A stretch of 64,000 nt of DNA from Propionispora vibrioides (GCF_900110485.1 NZ_FODY01000003.1:186001-250000), one strand, 5' to 3'. Shown: positions 8,114-17,434, counted from the first letter of the stretch. Notes: generated from the letters alone by a model not told the origin. Made by a program: numbers and translations.

Positions 8114-10375
8114 TTAATCATTTTCTTCCCACACAACGTCGTATAACGACGTATCCAGTTCCGCCACAAAAGGCGTAAGCGCACCAAAGTGAAATAGGCA
8201 CAGTCGATGCAGCGCCCTGGTACAGACAGTATAGAAAAGATTGCGTTCTTCCGGCCGGCCATACTGCGCCTGCTCCGCCTGAACAACCAAAACAGCGTCA
8301 AACTCTAGTCCCTTGGCCAAATAAGAAGGGATGACAACGACACCTCGTCGGAACCGGTCCTCCTCCGACAATATAACATGAGCCGGTAGGCGCTCACTTA
8401 CAGCCCGGTGCACCAACATCGCCTGCCGTGCCGTTTTGCAGATCAGGGCGATAGACTGCCACCCCTCTTGTTGCAAGGTTTCAACGGCCCGCAGCCAGGC
8501 GTTGGTGCCGTCTGCTTGCCGCTGCCGGACTACCCGCGGCTTACCGCCAAACCGCAAAACAGCCTCCGTCATTTCGGTCGCCGGCAATAAGGCCTGGCAA
8601 AAGGCATGGATCTCGCAAGTCGACCGGTATGCCCGCTTTAACGTGTAAAAATAAGAGCCTGCCTGCTGTAAAATCCGGCTGACCTCAGCAAAATCAGCCG
8701 TTGTCAAATACGGATGAACCGCCTGCGCCGGATCGCCCAGGATAGTCCACCGGCTGGCGGGAAATAGCTGCTTAATGATCTTATATTGCAGAGCGGTATA
8801 ATCCTGAGCCTCGTCCACTACCACATGCCGTATTTCCCTGTTAGCCGGAAAGCCCTCCAGCATACCCAACAGATAAAGATACCCAAAAGAATCTTCATAG
8901 GTAACCCGCCCGGCCTGCAACTCTCGCAGCGTCTGCCGGCAAATCTCCTGCCATGTCTGCGGCAGCAGGGCCGCTACCTCACGGTTGTTTAGAAAATCTT
9001 CACGCGTAAAGAGCGCCTTATACAAAGACAGCGCATGCAGTTCCGTCAGTTTATGTATGATTTCGTACAGCGGGGCGGCCGCCTCGCCGGCGGCAAGACG
9101 GGCCATGGCCTCCACCGTCTTGGCGTTCACTTCATTGCCGTTTTCCGTTATTTCTTTTATTTTTTCCTGCCGCAGTCGCTGTATCGCCGACTGGAGCTTG
9201 TTTTTTATCAGCTGCCGGATTTTTTTCAATCTCCGTCCCACCGGTAAATGGGCCAGGTTATGGAAAAAGTGCTTTTTCCACTCTCCCTTGCTAAAAATAA
9301 CTTCCCCATTAAACCGGATGGGCGGATGTTCCCGAACCAGATTTTCCTGCAGGAAGCTCACATAAGAATCCAATAGTTTTACAAAAGCCGCCGAAGACTT
9401 ATAGCGGATATTTTCCACCTTCGTTGCCCAGCCGGCCTGCTTGTCGCCCAAAAGCCATTCCAATTGCGCGGAACGATCTTCCAGCGCCAGTTCCTGTCCC
9501 ACACCGGTATCTTTCACATAATCCTGAAAGGTGGTTTGCAGTACGTTCTCTTCCCCGATTTCCGGCAATACGTCAGCAATATAATCACTGAAAATATGAT
9601 TAGGCGAAAATATAATCACATTCTTGGACGACAGATGCTCCCGTTCACGGTATAAGAGATAGGCAATGCGATGCAGCGCAATCGATGTTTTCCCGCTGCC
9701 GGCCGGGCCCCGGACAAACAGCACCGGATGTCCTTCATCCCGCACAATCTGATTTTGCTCCCGCTGAATGCTTGTCACTATAGTGTGCATCTTGGCGTCG
9801 GAGCTTTTGCTGAGCACGTCCTGCAGCATTTCATCTTCGATGGTTATATCGGCGTCAAACATATACTTCATGATACCATTGACAATTTTAAACTGCCGCT
9901 TAAGCCTGATCTCGCCCTCAATCCGGCCGGCCGGACATTCATACCAGGCTTTGCCCCGTTCAAAATCATAAAACATACCGGCTACCGGCGACCGCCAGTC
10001 ATACACCAGCAGTTCCCCGCTGCCGGGATGACTCAGACTGGAAATACCGATATAGATGCGTTCAGCTTCTTCGCTGCCCGACTGGGGTTCCCAAAAATCA
10101 ATCCGGCCAAAATAAGGGGAATCGGCCATTCGCTGCAACCGGCTGTACTTTTGGTGAACCAGTGCCGTCAGTCTTTTCTGCCGGTCCATTTCCTCAATAA
10201 ACTGCGCTTCATCGCAGGCGCTGCTGCCCAGGTTGCCCCAGTAATCGGCAAGTGTTCCCTTCAATTGCTGCTGCGAATCGCTGCATTGGCTGCCGCTGGC
10301 CGCCAACTGCCCTTTGATATGCTCTATTGTCATGCTCAGTCTTGCGAGCTCATATTCCCGCTCTTTGTTGTCCAT
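8114..10375 (-). CDS. helD: HelD-like RNA polymerase-recycling helicase (UvrD/Rep superfamily), first copy
   Basis: 753 residues from ATG 10375. The N-terminal ~190 residues carry the HelD-specific coiled region and the SPYFGRIDF and VYDWRSPVAGMFYD stretches. The UvrD-like motor follows: Walker A GPAGSGKTSIALHR (~residues 227-240), Walker B VVDEAQDYT, QxxY-type motifs, and a C-terminal GLEFDAVLVVQ motif. In Bacillus, HelD binds RNA polymerase and uses ATP to remove stalled enzyme from DNA. A second, divergent copy is at 31640-33871. The gene stands alone between a carboxypeptidase and norC. Confidence 0.88.
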   Translation of the reverse strand: MDNKEREYELARLSMTIEHIKGQLAASGSQCSDSQQQLKGTLADYWGNLGSSACDEAQFIEEMDRQKRLTALVHQKYSRLQRMADSPYFGRIDFWEPQSGSEEAERIYIGISSLSHPGSGELLVYDWRSPVAGMFYDFERGKAWYECPAGRIEGEIRLKRQFKIVNGIMKYMFDADITIEDEMLQDVLSKSSDAKMHTIVTSIQREQNQIVRDEGHPVLFVRGPAGSGKTSIALHRIAYLLYREREHLSSKNVIIFSPNHIFSDYIADVLPEIGEENVLQTTFQDYVKDTGVGQELALEDRSAQLEWLLGDKQAGWATKVENIRYKSSAAFVKLLDSYVSFLQENLVREHPPIRFNGEVIFSKGEWKKHFFHNLAHLPVGRRLKKIRQLIKNKLQSAIQRLRQEKIKEITENGNEVNAKTVEAMARLAAGEAAAPLYEIIHKLTELHALSLYKALFTREDFLNNREVAALLPQTWQEICRQTLRELQAGRVTYEDSFGYLYLLGMLEGFPANREIRHVVVDEAQDYTALQYKIIKQLFPASRWTILGDPAQAVHPYLTTADFAEVSRILQQAGSYFYTLKRAYRSTCEIHAFCQALLPATEMTEAVLRFGGKPRVVRQRQADGTNAWLRAVETLQQEGWQSIALICKTARQAMLVHRAVSERLPAHVILSEEDRFRRGVVVIPSYLAKGLEFDAVLVVQAEQAQYGRPEERNLFYTVCTRALHRLCLFHFGALTPFVAELDTSLYDVVWEEND

Positions 10376-10977
10376 AAACACTCACTTTCAGTCCCTATTT
10401 TTTAGAAAGCTGCCCCAATACGCTTTTTCATCTCCCATAAAACTATGCCAATCAGGTTCAATCCATGTTAGAAATATAATCAACAAATCGCAAGTCCTGC
10501 TTACACCCTGTAACCATACAAACGTCCCTCAACGAAAAAAAGAAGCCCAACTTAACAAAACGGTTGAGCTGGCTGTCAGTCCGACTCAAACAGGTGATTT
10601 TACAATCAAGGTTACGGGGTAAACCGTTCCTTTGATATACTATATTAAATTAAACAACTTTTGTAAAAATCCTGTAATCGATAAAATCCTAGTCATGATT
10701 ATCTTCTTACAAGCAGAGATGAAATATGTACCCTCCACTAACATACCAAACAATCTCAAATGTGAATATAAAAAACAGTTTAAAGCTCTCAATTACAGGT
10801 TCATCTTCCTCTATAATACGTGGATATTTATAGATTAAAATTGCCGGCATCAATAAGAAATATTGCTGCTGTCCGGCCCGTCCAGGCTTGCCTCCAAAGA
10901 TAACTTCACTCCTCGAGTGCATAGAAAGCCGCAGCATTCTGGATACTAAGGGGAGAGCTATAGGAGAGAAATAAATT
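10376..10977. other. Intergenic region without an intact gene
   Basis: This AT-rich stretch separates the HelD gene from norC. It contains only short frames with no ribosome sites, a possible cupredoxin remnant (10536-10622), and presumably the norC promoter. No convincing -35/-10 pair or NO-regulator site was found. The norC ribosome site AGGAGAG is at its right end. Confidence 0.5.
10536..10622 (+). pseudogene. Possible remnant of a cupredoxin-like protein gene
   Basis: A short open stretch encodes LNKTVELAVSPTQTGDFTIK and then VTG and a stop. It resembles the late beta strands of cupredoxin-like domains but stops before the Cys/His/Met copper loop. It has no start codon or ribosome site. 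It could be a decayed gene end or chance. Confidence 0.25.
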
Positions 10978-11391
10978 ATGGATTTTCGCCTGAAAGCATT
11001 CCTGACAACGCTTATTGTTTCTTTGGTTATGTTTGCCTGGCTGATTTATGTTTCTCTAACCAATGAGCAAATGAAGCCCATACCGGTTGCGGCACAGCAG
11101 GGCAAACTGGTTTTTCAGCGCAAGGCCTGTATCGAATGTCACACGGTATTGGGCAATGGCGGTTATTATGGCGGCGATCTTACCAAAGTATATGAAAAGC
11201 TTGGCAGCGATGCACTGAAGGAATTTCTAACCCACCCGCCACTCATTAGCGGAGCCAAACAAAAACGGCATGAACGTCTGAACGAAGCGGAAACCAATGC
11301 TATGATCGCTTACTTAGAATTCCTTGATTCCATTAATACCACAAATTGGCCGCCGCATCCGCTTTATGAAGCCAAGCCACAAGCCAGGTAA
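10978..11391 (+). CDS. norC: NorC-like membrane-anchored cytochrome c subunit of nitric oxide reductase
   Basis: 137 residues with an uncleaved N-terminal membrane helix (about residues 7-28) and one heme c site, CIECH (residues ~46-50), inside ACIECHTVLGNGGYYGGDL, a stretch typical of NorC. A downstream Met for axial ligation cannot be assigned with confidence. It passes electrons to NorB for reduction of two NO to N2O outside the membrane. AGGAGAG lies 9 bases before the ATG. The next gene, norB, starts 22 bases downstream, so the pair is one operon. Confidence 0.88.
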   Translation: MDFRLKAFLTTLIVSLVMFAWLIYVSLTNEQMKPIPVAAQQGKLVFQRKACIECHTVLGNGGYYGGDLTKVYEKLGSDALKEFLTHPPLISGAKQKRHERLNEAETNAMIAYLEFLDSINTTNWPPHPLYEAKPQAR

Positions 11392-11413
11392 TTCAGCAAA
11401 GGAGCCAGCCGAC

Positions 11414-12910
11414 TTGTTCCGATCTCAGCATCTAAGTTATAAATATGCCTTAATTGCGTATCTGCTTTTTGGCCTGCAAGGACTGATCGCTACCGGCGGT
11501 GCGATACAATTACTCTTTCCCGACGTGAATTCTCCCATCTCCTTTGCCGCCGGCCGGGCCTTTCACTTAAACATCAGTATCTATTGGCCGCTGCTCGGCA
11601 TGATGGGAGCCATTTATTTTTTCTTTAGCCAGGAGGCAGAACGGGAATTTTATAGTCTTAAGCTGATTACCGTTAATTTCTGGCTGTTGACAACAACCAT
11701 AGGCTTGACTTTAGGCTGGCTGCTATTAGGCTTTACGGAAGGCCGGGAATATCTCGAGACCAACTGGCTCTTTAAATTAGCGACCTTCGCTTCCACGCTG
11801 CTCCTGAGCTTTAATTTGCTCCGTACCTATCAGGCTTCCACTATGCCCAAGAGCCGGGCCACACTGATCAGTATCGTAGCCGGCAGTATTACTCTGGTTA
11901 TTTTTTACCTGCCTAATATTATGTCTTATTCCCATCCGACTACCGATGAAGTTGCCAAGTTCTTGGTGGTTCACTTATGGGAAGAAATGTCGTTGGAACT
12001 GCTTGGTACCGGCATTCTGGCAGCATTGGTGATTCGTATGATCGGCGTGGAGCGGCGGGCAGTGGAAACGGCTATTTATTTAGATCTTATCTTTGCCGCT
12101 TTAGCCGGAATACTGGCAACAGGACATCATTATTATTGGATTGGTGTGCCGGCTTTTTGGCTTTGGATCGGCGGCATTTTTAGTGCGATGCAGGTTCTGC
12201 CATCCATTATCTTGTTATATACAACCCTAAAATCAACTAACCTTAAGACTTTTTCCTGTCGCTCCGACCGTGATAAAATCGTGGCTGCCCTAATCGGCTG
12301 CAGCATATTTTATCATATTTTCGGAGCTGCCTTTTTAGGCTTTCTTATGGCGTATCCGCCGCTCAACCGGTTTATCCACGGAACGTATATTACCTCAGCC
12401 CATTCACACTTTGCCTTATTCGGCGTATTCGGGTTCCTGGTGTTAGCCTTGTGTTTTTATATGCTGTTTACCGAAATAAGCCTTGCAAAAAAACTATATC
12501 CCTGGTGCTGGGTTGCCCTTCTCTCACTAAATGCCGGCCTACTGACCATGGGAACAGGACTTTTACTTGCCGGCGGCTTACAAGTCTACTGTTGGTGGGT
12601 AATGGGCTTGAGCATTGACGAGACCAATGAATTGATCAGGCCCTATTTGCTTATCCGGGCAGCGGGCGGCGCTGTCTATTCCGCCGGCAGTCTGTTGCTG
12701 ACATTTGTTGTTGTCAAAAGCCTATGGCCTAAAATCAAGATGTTGTTTCAAAGCGAAGGGCATCTGTCGAACATTGCCTGTGATGATTTAAACCAGCTCG
12801 ACGGATTACTCGATGATTTAGTTCAAAAGGGAAAAGAAGCGGAGCAGGTACTGCAAAAAATTCAAAACCTTAGTCCAACCATCTTAACCCGCTCCAAGGA
12901 GAATAAGTAA
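11414..12910 (+). CDS. norB: Nitric oxide reductase large subunit NorB
   Basis: 498 residues from TTG 11414, chosen because AAAGGAG lies 9 bases upstream; an ATG at 11366 overlaps norC but has no site. Twelve membrane helices of the heme-copper oxidase type. The ligand set is complete in this numbering: His51 (FHLNISIYW) and His332 for heme b, His330 for heme b3, and His187, His238 and His239 for the FeB site. Glu191 and Glu195 in HLWEEMSLE match the NorB-specific glutamates that replace the oxidase Tyr/His feature. This supports NO reductase rather than cbb3 oxidase. The ~30-residue soluble tail is predicted coiled coil. Confidence 0.9.
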   Translation: MFRSQHLSYKYALIAYLLFGLQGLIATGGAIQLLFPDVNSPISFAAGRAFHLNISIYWPLLGMMGAIYFFFSQEAEREFYSLKLITVNFWLLTTTIGLTLGWLLLGFTEGREYLETNWLFKLATFASTLLLSFNLLRTYQASTMPKSRATLISIVAGSITLVIFYLPNIMSYSHPTTDEVAKFLVVHLWEEMSLELLGTGILAALVIRMIGVERRAVETAIYLDLIFAALAGILATGHHYYWIGVPAFWLWIGGIFSAMQVLPSIILLYTTLKSTNLKTFSCRSDRDKIVAALIGCSIFYHIFGAAFLGFLMAYPPLNRFIHGTYITSAHSHFALFGVFGFLVLALCFYMLFTEISLAKKLYPWCWVALLSLNAGLLTMGTGLLLAGGLQVYCWWVMGLSIDETNELIRPYLLIRAAGGAVYSAGSLLLTFVVVKSLWPKIKMLFQSEGHLSNIACDDLNQLDGLLDDLVQKGKEAEQVLQKIQNLSPTILTRSKENK

Positions 12911-12957
12911 ATTGGCTGCCCCTACGACTTACTATACAGACGGGAGGCTGGGTTAAC

Positions 12958-13500
12958 ATGAGCGGACAGCATGAGTTGTCTATGAAAATAGCCGTCTTTT
13001 CCGACACCCACGGCACCGGTCCCTCCTTTACTCTGGATTGGGCGCTGCCCTACTTAACGACAGCCGATGCCGTCCTGCATGCCGGCGATTTTACCACACC
13101 GGCCACACTCGCATTTTTCCGGAAGTTTCCCGGCTTTCACGGCGTTACGGGCAATGGCGATCAACCGGAAGTGGCCGCCGTTCTTCCCGGACAACAGATC
13201 CTGGAGCTAGCCGCTTACCGTGTCGGCTTGTTTCACGGACACGGTCCGGGCAAAAGCACACCCGAAAGGGCGTATGCCGCTTTTGCCGATCAGCCTGTAG
13301 ACATCATCGTCTTTGGCCACAGCCACCAGCCCGCCATATTTACTAAGAATAAAATCCTCCTGCTCAATCCCGGCTCTCCCACCAACAAACGTAAAGAAAG
13401 ATGGTTTTCCTTTATCCTGTTGGAGCTCTCCCCGTCCCGGGTCGCAGCCACCTTAGTGTTTAACACAGGAAAAACCACCGGCTCTGTCGAAGAATATTAA
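12958..13500 (+). CDS. YfcE/MJ0936-type metallophosphoesterase
   Basis: 180 residues with the calcineurin-like metal motifs in order: FSDTHG (residues ~14-19), HAGDF, GNGD, HGHG and GHSHQP, followed by NPGS. This is the YfcE/MJ0936 phosphodiesterase group, a cytoplasmic two-metal enzyme usually acting on small phosphodiesters; the natural substrate is unknown. ATG 12958 has GGAGG 10 bases upstream. It follows norB by 47 bases on the same strand and could be on the same transcript, though a role in NO metabolism is not implied. Confidence 0.88.
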   Translation: MSGQHELSMKIAVFSDTHGTGPSFTLDWALPYLTTADAVLHAGDFTTPATLAFFRKFPGFHGVTGNGDQPEVAAVLPGQQILELAAYRVGLFHGHGPGKSTPERAYAAFADQPVDIIVFGHSHQPAIFTKNKILLLNPGSPTNKRKERWFSFILLELSPSRVAATLVFNTGKTTGSVEEY

Positions 13501-13531
13501 ATTAATAATCTGCAGGAAGGAGCCAGGTAAC

Positions 13532-14107
13532 ATGCCTACGCTGCCCGACGCCCCCACTAAGCCGGTGCCTCCTACTGTTCCCGCTCCGGCGCCGCTAAAT
13601 CCCCAAACTTCTTCACCGCCGGCAGCACAGCCACCGGCTGGTACAACAACTACCACCGGCAAGGAACAGGGCCACTCCGCCGCTGGCAGTGAAAAACCGG
13701 CAGGTTCGGATAAAACAAGTCAGAAAACGGCAGTTCCCGATAATAACAGCACCACCCCAGCCACTCCGGCCCCAGCCGAAACCGCTGCCGCCGCTTCACT
13801 GGCTCCCGGTGACGGCAGCGAAACAACAACCGCTACCGCCGCAGTACCCGCCAAAGCCAAGGCGGCCGACGGCCTGTTCCCCTCAGCCGTCTCTTCCTGG
13901 CTGCTGGCCGCCGTCCTGCTCGTCGGTCTGACGGGTTGGGGACTATCCTTCCTTAAGAAGAAAAAACCGCCTCAGCCGGCCCGCACCGTAATCGACTACT
14001 CAGGGCGCAGCAAAATTATCGCCAATGATTCGGGGGTAGATGTAACCATCGCTCCCCCGTCAACTGATAAACCTCAAGTGAAAAGCAACTTTGAAGTCCG
14101 TATCTAA
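13532..14107 (+). CDS. Pro/Thr/Ala-rich single-pass membrane protein, function unknown
   Basis: 191 residues. Residues 1-112 are low complexity (Pro, Thr, Ala, Ser, Gly) and probably unstructured. A single membrane helix follows (~residues 117-138, SSWLLAAVLLVGLTGWGLSF), then the positive cluster LKKKKPP and a ~45-residue tail with a short beta-like pattern (VDVTIAPPS). There is no N-terminal signal peptide. The positive cluster after the helix suggests that the disordered part is outside and the tail is cytoplasmic. AAGGAGC lies 8 bases before the ATG. No family recognised. Confidence 0.65.
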   Translation: MPTLPDAPTKPVPPTVPAPAPLNPQTSSPPAAQPPAGTTTTTGKEQGHSAAGSEKPAGSDKTSQKTAVPDNNSTTPATPAPAETAAAASLAPGDGSETTTATAAVPAKAKAADGLFPSAVSSWLLAAVLLVGLTGWGLSFLKKKKPPQPARTVIDYSGRSKIIANDSGVDVTIAPPSTDKPQVKSNFEVRI

Positions 14108-14119
14108 TACCACACAAAG

Positions 14120-14157
14120 AGCAGGTGCCGTCCAGTCAATGGCCCTGCTTTTCTTAT
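14120..14157 (+). terminator. Probable intrinsic terminator
   Basis: A 6-bp stem AGCAGG/CCTGCT (14120-14125 with 14144-14149), with weaker inner pairing, is followed by TTTTCTT. It lies 12 bases after the Pro/Thr/Ala-rich protein gene. Confidence 0.5.
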
Positions 14158-14239
14158 GTCTGCCAGCACGAATAAGCACCACAAGATCGGTGAATGCTAA
14201 GAAACGATAAAAATGACTCTCTGCTATGAGGTGTATGCT

Positions 14240-15571
14240 TTGCAGACGTTTAATAAAACTGAATTTATTATTATGGCCTTGGGCAATATTATCGGCTCAG
14301 GTATTTTCCTGGCCAGCAGTCTGGTTATCACCGTAGCCGGCGCCTGGGCGCCGCTGGCCTATCTGCTGGGCGGCCTGATCATGATGATGGAAGTGGCTTT
14401 TCTGATCGAAATGTCAATTATCGATCCCGCACCAGGTGCCTTCAAGGTGCACGCTCAGGAGATATTCGGTAACTGGTGGGGGTTCGTCGTGGGCTGGATG
14501 TTTTGGACCAGCGGCATTTTAGGCATGGCCAGCGAAGTGACGGCCTGTGCCATATTCGCCCGGCTCTGGTCGCCGGCTACACCACTGTGGATGTTCAGCC
14601 TGCTGTTTTCCATCCTGATCACCTTAATTAACTTAAATGACCTGAAAGGTCTGAGCAAATTCGAACTGTCCCTGGCGTCGATCAAAATTATCGCCCTTAG
14701 TCTGTTCGTACTGGTCGGCTTTGCCGCGGTCAGCGGCCTGGCGATTGGCAAGATTTCCCCGGATTTCACCTTATATACGGAGGCGCTAACCGCTCCCCGC
14801 GAGGGAATTCTCGGTCTGCTGGCATCCATGTTGCTTATTCTCTTTGCCTACACTGGCACAGGTATCATTGGCATAGCGGCCACCGAAACCGAACAGGCCG
14901 AGAAGGTGGTACCGCCGGCCACCAGGATTGTCACTCTGTTTATTGTGGCATTATATACTCTGGTCGCTTTTTTAATCACCGTTCTCCTGCCGCGCAGCAG
15001 CCTCCAGCCTGACACCAGTCCTTTTGTTTCCTTATTTGAACTGGCCAACATCCCCTATTCCGGCGATGTGGTCAATATCATCCTGCTCACGGCCACGCTT
15101 TCCGCTCTAAACTCCCAGGTATATTCCTCATCCCGCATGCTGTTTTCCCTGGCCAAAAACAACCAGGCTCCCGCCTTTGCCGCCTACCAAAGCCGTCGTG
15201 GCGTACCGGTCGCCGCCGTAGCCTTAAGCGGCTTCTTTCTCCTGGGAGCCACTTTACTGTCCTATCTGCTGCCGGAAAGGGTTTTCATTTATACGGTAAG
15301 CGCCAGTGGTTTTTTGGCACTCATCAACTGGATGAGCGTTTCTGCCACCCATTATTTCTACCGTAAAAAAATTCTGGCCACCGCACCGGAAAAAATAAAA
15401 TACCAGGCTCCTTTCTTCCCTTACCTGCCCTGGTTATGCTTTGTTACCATTTTCATCGCTATCTGCTCAGCCGTACTATATCCTGATCAGATGCCCGGCC
15501 TCTACAGTGGCGGAATCATCCTGCTCATCATCGGCGTCGTCTATTTCTTCCTGCCCAAGTCCAGCCCGTAA
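14240..15571 (+). CDS. APC-superfamily amino acid permease
   Basis: 443 residues from TTG 14240, which has GAGGTG 6 bases upstream; an ATG at 14213 has no site. About twelve membrane helices, with the APC signature near the start (ALGNIIGSGIFLASS) that forms the unwound helix binding the substrate amino group. A conserved GTGIIGIAATETEQ segment is in helix 6. It imports or exchanges an amino acid, but substrate specificity cannot be inferred. No operon partner: an intrinsic terminator precedes it and the peroxiredoxin promoter follows. Confidence 0.88.
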   Translation: MQTFNKTEFIIMALGNIIGSGIFLASSLVITVAGAWAPLAYLLGGLIMMMEVAFLIEMSIIDPAPGAFKVHAQEIFGNWWGFVVGWMFWTSGILGMASEVTACAIFARLWSPATPLWMFSLLFSILITLINLNDLKGLSKFELSLASIKIIALSLFVLVGFAAVSGLAIGKISPDFTLYTEALTAPREGILGLLASMLLILFAYTGTGIIGIAATETEQAEKVVPPATRIVTLFIVALYTLVAFLITVLLPRSSLQPDTSPFVSLFELANIPYSGDVVNIILLTATLSALNSQVYSSSRMLFSLAKNNQAPAFAAYQSRRGVPVAAVALSGFFLLGATLLSYLLPERVFIYTVSASGFLALINWMSVSATHYFYRKKILATAPEKIKYQAPFFPYLPWLCFVTIFIAICSAVLYPDQMPGLYSGGIILLIIGVVYFFLPKSSP

Positions 15572-15686
15572 AAAAAAAGACCTGTCGAATAGCAACACAG
15601 TGCTGCATAAACCCGGATCATCGACAACAGGACTAACTACTAACGCTCAGCACAACCGCTTTAACTAGAAATAGGTTACAAAACAA

Positions 15687-15737
15687 TTGACAAATTTTAT
15701 AATAAACACTATGATCTAATTAATAATAATTATTATT
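15687..15737 (+). promoter_or_regulatory. Peroxiredoxin promoter with PerR/Fur-like operator
   Basis: TTGACA (15687-15692) and TATGAT (15710-15715) are 17 bp apart. Just downstream, over the expected start site, is the perfect 16-bp palindrome AATAATAATTATTATT (15722-15737). It resembles PerR and Fur boxes and is placed where a repressor would block initiation. Confidence 0.7.
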
Positions 15738-15755
15738 TAACAAAGAGGTGATTGT

Positions 15756-16292
15756 ATGGCTGCAAAAGTTGGCGAAAAGGCTCCCGCTTTTTCTATGGCA
15801 ACTACTAAAAATCTTGAGGCACTGGATCATGTTGCCACACTGGAGGATTACCAGGGAAAATGGCTTGTATTGTTTTTTTACCCTCTTGATTTTACCTTTG
15901 TCTGCCCGACTGAAATCAGAGGGTTCAATTCTAAAATCAATGAAATCCGTGAGCTGGGCGCCGATGTACTGGGTGTGAGCATTGACAGTGTCCACTCACA
16001 CAGGGCCTGGATTAAAACGTCCCGCGAGCAGGGCGGACTCGGCGGCCTGAACTATCCGCTGGCTTCCGATATCACCAAACAGGTGTCAAGAGATTACGGC
16101 ATTCTGATCGAAGAAGAAGGCATTGCCTTGCGCGGCCTGTTTATTATTGATCCTGACGGTATTTTGCGTTATCAGGTTGTTTGTGACCTGAACGTCGGAC
16201 GCAGCGTGGATGAAACCATCCGGGTGCTGCATGCACTACAGTCAGGCGGCCTTTGCCCGATTGACTGGCATCCGGGCGATAACACGCTGTAA
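15756..16292 (+). CDS. Typical 2-Cys peroxiredoxin (AhpC/Prx1 family)
   Basis: 178 residues. The peroxidatic Cys lies in DFTFVCPTE (~residue 50) with the conserved Thr and later Arg. The resolving Cys is in GGLCPIDW near residue 168, so it is a typical 2-Cys enzyme that reduces H2O2 and organic peroxides using thioredoxin or an AhpF-like reductase. No ahpF is adjacent. AAAGAGGTG lies 6 bases before the ATG. Expression is probably peroxide- or iron-controlled through the palindrome overlapping its promoter. Confidence 0.93.
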   Translation: MAAKVGEKAPAFSMATTKNLEALDHVATLEDYQGKWLVLFFYPLDFTFVCPTEIRGFNSKINEIRELGADVLGVSIDSVHSHRAWIKTSREQGGLGGLNYPLASDITKQVSRDYGILIEEEGIALRGLFIIDPDGILRYQVVCDLNVGRSVDETIRVLHALQSGGLCPIDWHPGDNTL

Positions 16293-16311
16293 CCCGGTAC
16301 ATAAGAAGCTA

Positions 16312-16354
16312 AAAACAGGCCCGAGTCCAATAAGACCCGGGCCTGTTTTGTTTT
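16312..16354 (+). terminator. Intrinsic terminator after the peroxiredoxin gene
   Basis: A 12-bp perfect stem (16312-16323 with 16338-16349) is followed by GTTTTT. The stretch from here to 16513 holds no gene. Confidence 0.88.
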
Positions 16355-16513
16355 TACGCGACTACCATATCTTCCTCCAGCCAGAGGAAGCCAGCCTCAC
16401 AGCACACCGCCGCAATGGCTGGCAAGCTGCCGCCTACGGCATAACCTGCCGGCAGGGACGGTCATTCGTCATTGCTGCGCAAAACTTCACAGCATTCCCC
16501 GGTCCAAGACTGA

Positions 16514-17434
16514 CTAACGATATTCCGCCAGAAAATTCCGCACCTGCTCCAGCGAAGGCAGCCCTGCCCTGCCGCCCAGTGTACGGGCATTAATCGCCGC
16601 CACGGCACTGGCAAACTCAGCCGCCTCCTTTAGAGACATTTCGCTCAACAGTCCGAACAAAAAGGCACCGTGATAGCTGTCACCACAACCGGTAGTATCG
16701 GTCACCTCGACCATAAACGCCGGCTGATGAAACAGCTGACCGCCCCGGCGGGCAATCCAACTGCCATGAACGCCATCGGTAACCCCCACAATATCAGGGC
16801 CTTCATTGAGCAGCTTGACCACAGCGTCCACCGGTTCCGCCTCTCCGGTATAATGAAAGGCGAAATCCCTGGCGACAATACAGATATCGCTCTGTTGTAC
16901 CAATTCACGCATGCCGGGATGATAGCGGTTGGCGCCGCCGTCAAACGAAACAAGCACACCGGATGCTTTGGCCGCTGCAATGGCTGTCCGGCAGGCCGCC
17001 AAATAACGGCCGTTAACATGAAGGATTTTGGCCGCCTTGATTAGCGCCGTATAGTCCTCTTCGGCACCGACCTCCGGTGCCGAGCCGGGATGAAACAAAA
17101 TAGCCCGGTTGCCGGTTGCCTGGTGGACCAGGATATTGGCAACCGTCGAAGACTGCTCGGGAAACCGGGTGATGAAATCGCTATTAACCCGGTTCTTGGT
17201 AAAATCCTCAAGAATAAGCGAACCGACCCAATCATTCCCTACATGATCGATCATCGCCGTTGACGCCCCCAGCTTGGCTAACGTTACCAGGGCCGTCGCC
17301 ACCGGACCGCCGCCGTCCAACAGCATGTCGCCTGCTTTCTGCACTTCCCGGGTCTCGGGAAAACGTTCCACCACAGTAAACATATCCAGTGTTGACGCAC
17401 CTAATCCTACAACATCTATCTTTTGTATTTCCAT
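16514..17434 (-). CDS. PfkB-family carbohydrate kinase
   Basis: 306 residues from ATG 17434 (AGGTG 9 bases upstream); a GTG 12 bases earlier is possible. Ribokinase-fold features: GGGPVATALVTLAKLG near the N-terminus, and DTTGCGDSYHGAF near residue 247, the PfkB signature with the catalytic Asp and anion hole (Cys replaces the usual Ala). It phosphorylates a sugar or nucleoside with ATP in the cytoplasm. It is related to ribokinase and sulfofructose kinase, and the substrate is not predictable. The next gene upstream, ending 12 bases before this start, is another kinase, so the pair may process one sugar or nucleoside. Confidence 0.85.
   Translation of the reverse strand: MEIQKIDVVGLGASTLDMFTVVERFPETREVQKAGDMLLDGGGPVATALVTLAKLGASTAMIDHVGNDWVGSLILEDFTKNRVNSDFITRFPEQSSTVANILVHQATGNRAILFHPGSAPEVGAEEDYTALIKAAKILHVNGRYLAACRTAIAAAKASGVLVSFDGGANRYHPGMRELVQQSDICIVARDFAFHYTGEAEPVDAVVKLLNEGPDIVGVTDGVHGSWIARRGGQLFHQPAFMVEVTDTTGCGDSYHGAFLFGLLSEMSLKEAAEFASAVAAINARTLGGRAGLPSLEQVRNFLAEYR

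Noticed and set aside
9671-10405. 244-codon plus-strand frame opposite the first HelD gene
   Set aside because: Shadow of the HelD reading frame; no start site or coding character.
10632-10838. Short plus-strand frame before norC
   Set aside because: AT-rich, no ribosome site, no recognisable features; treated as intergenic.
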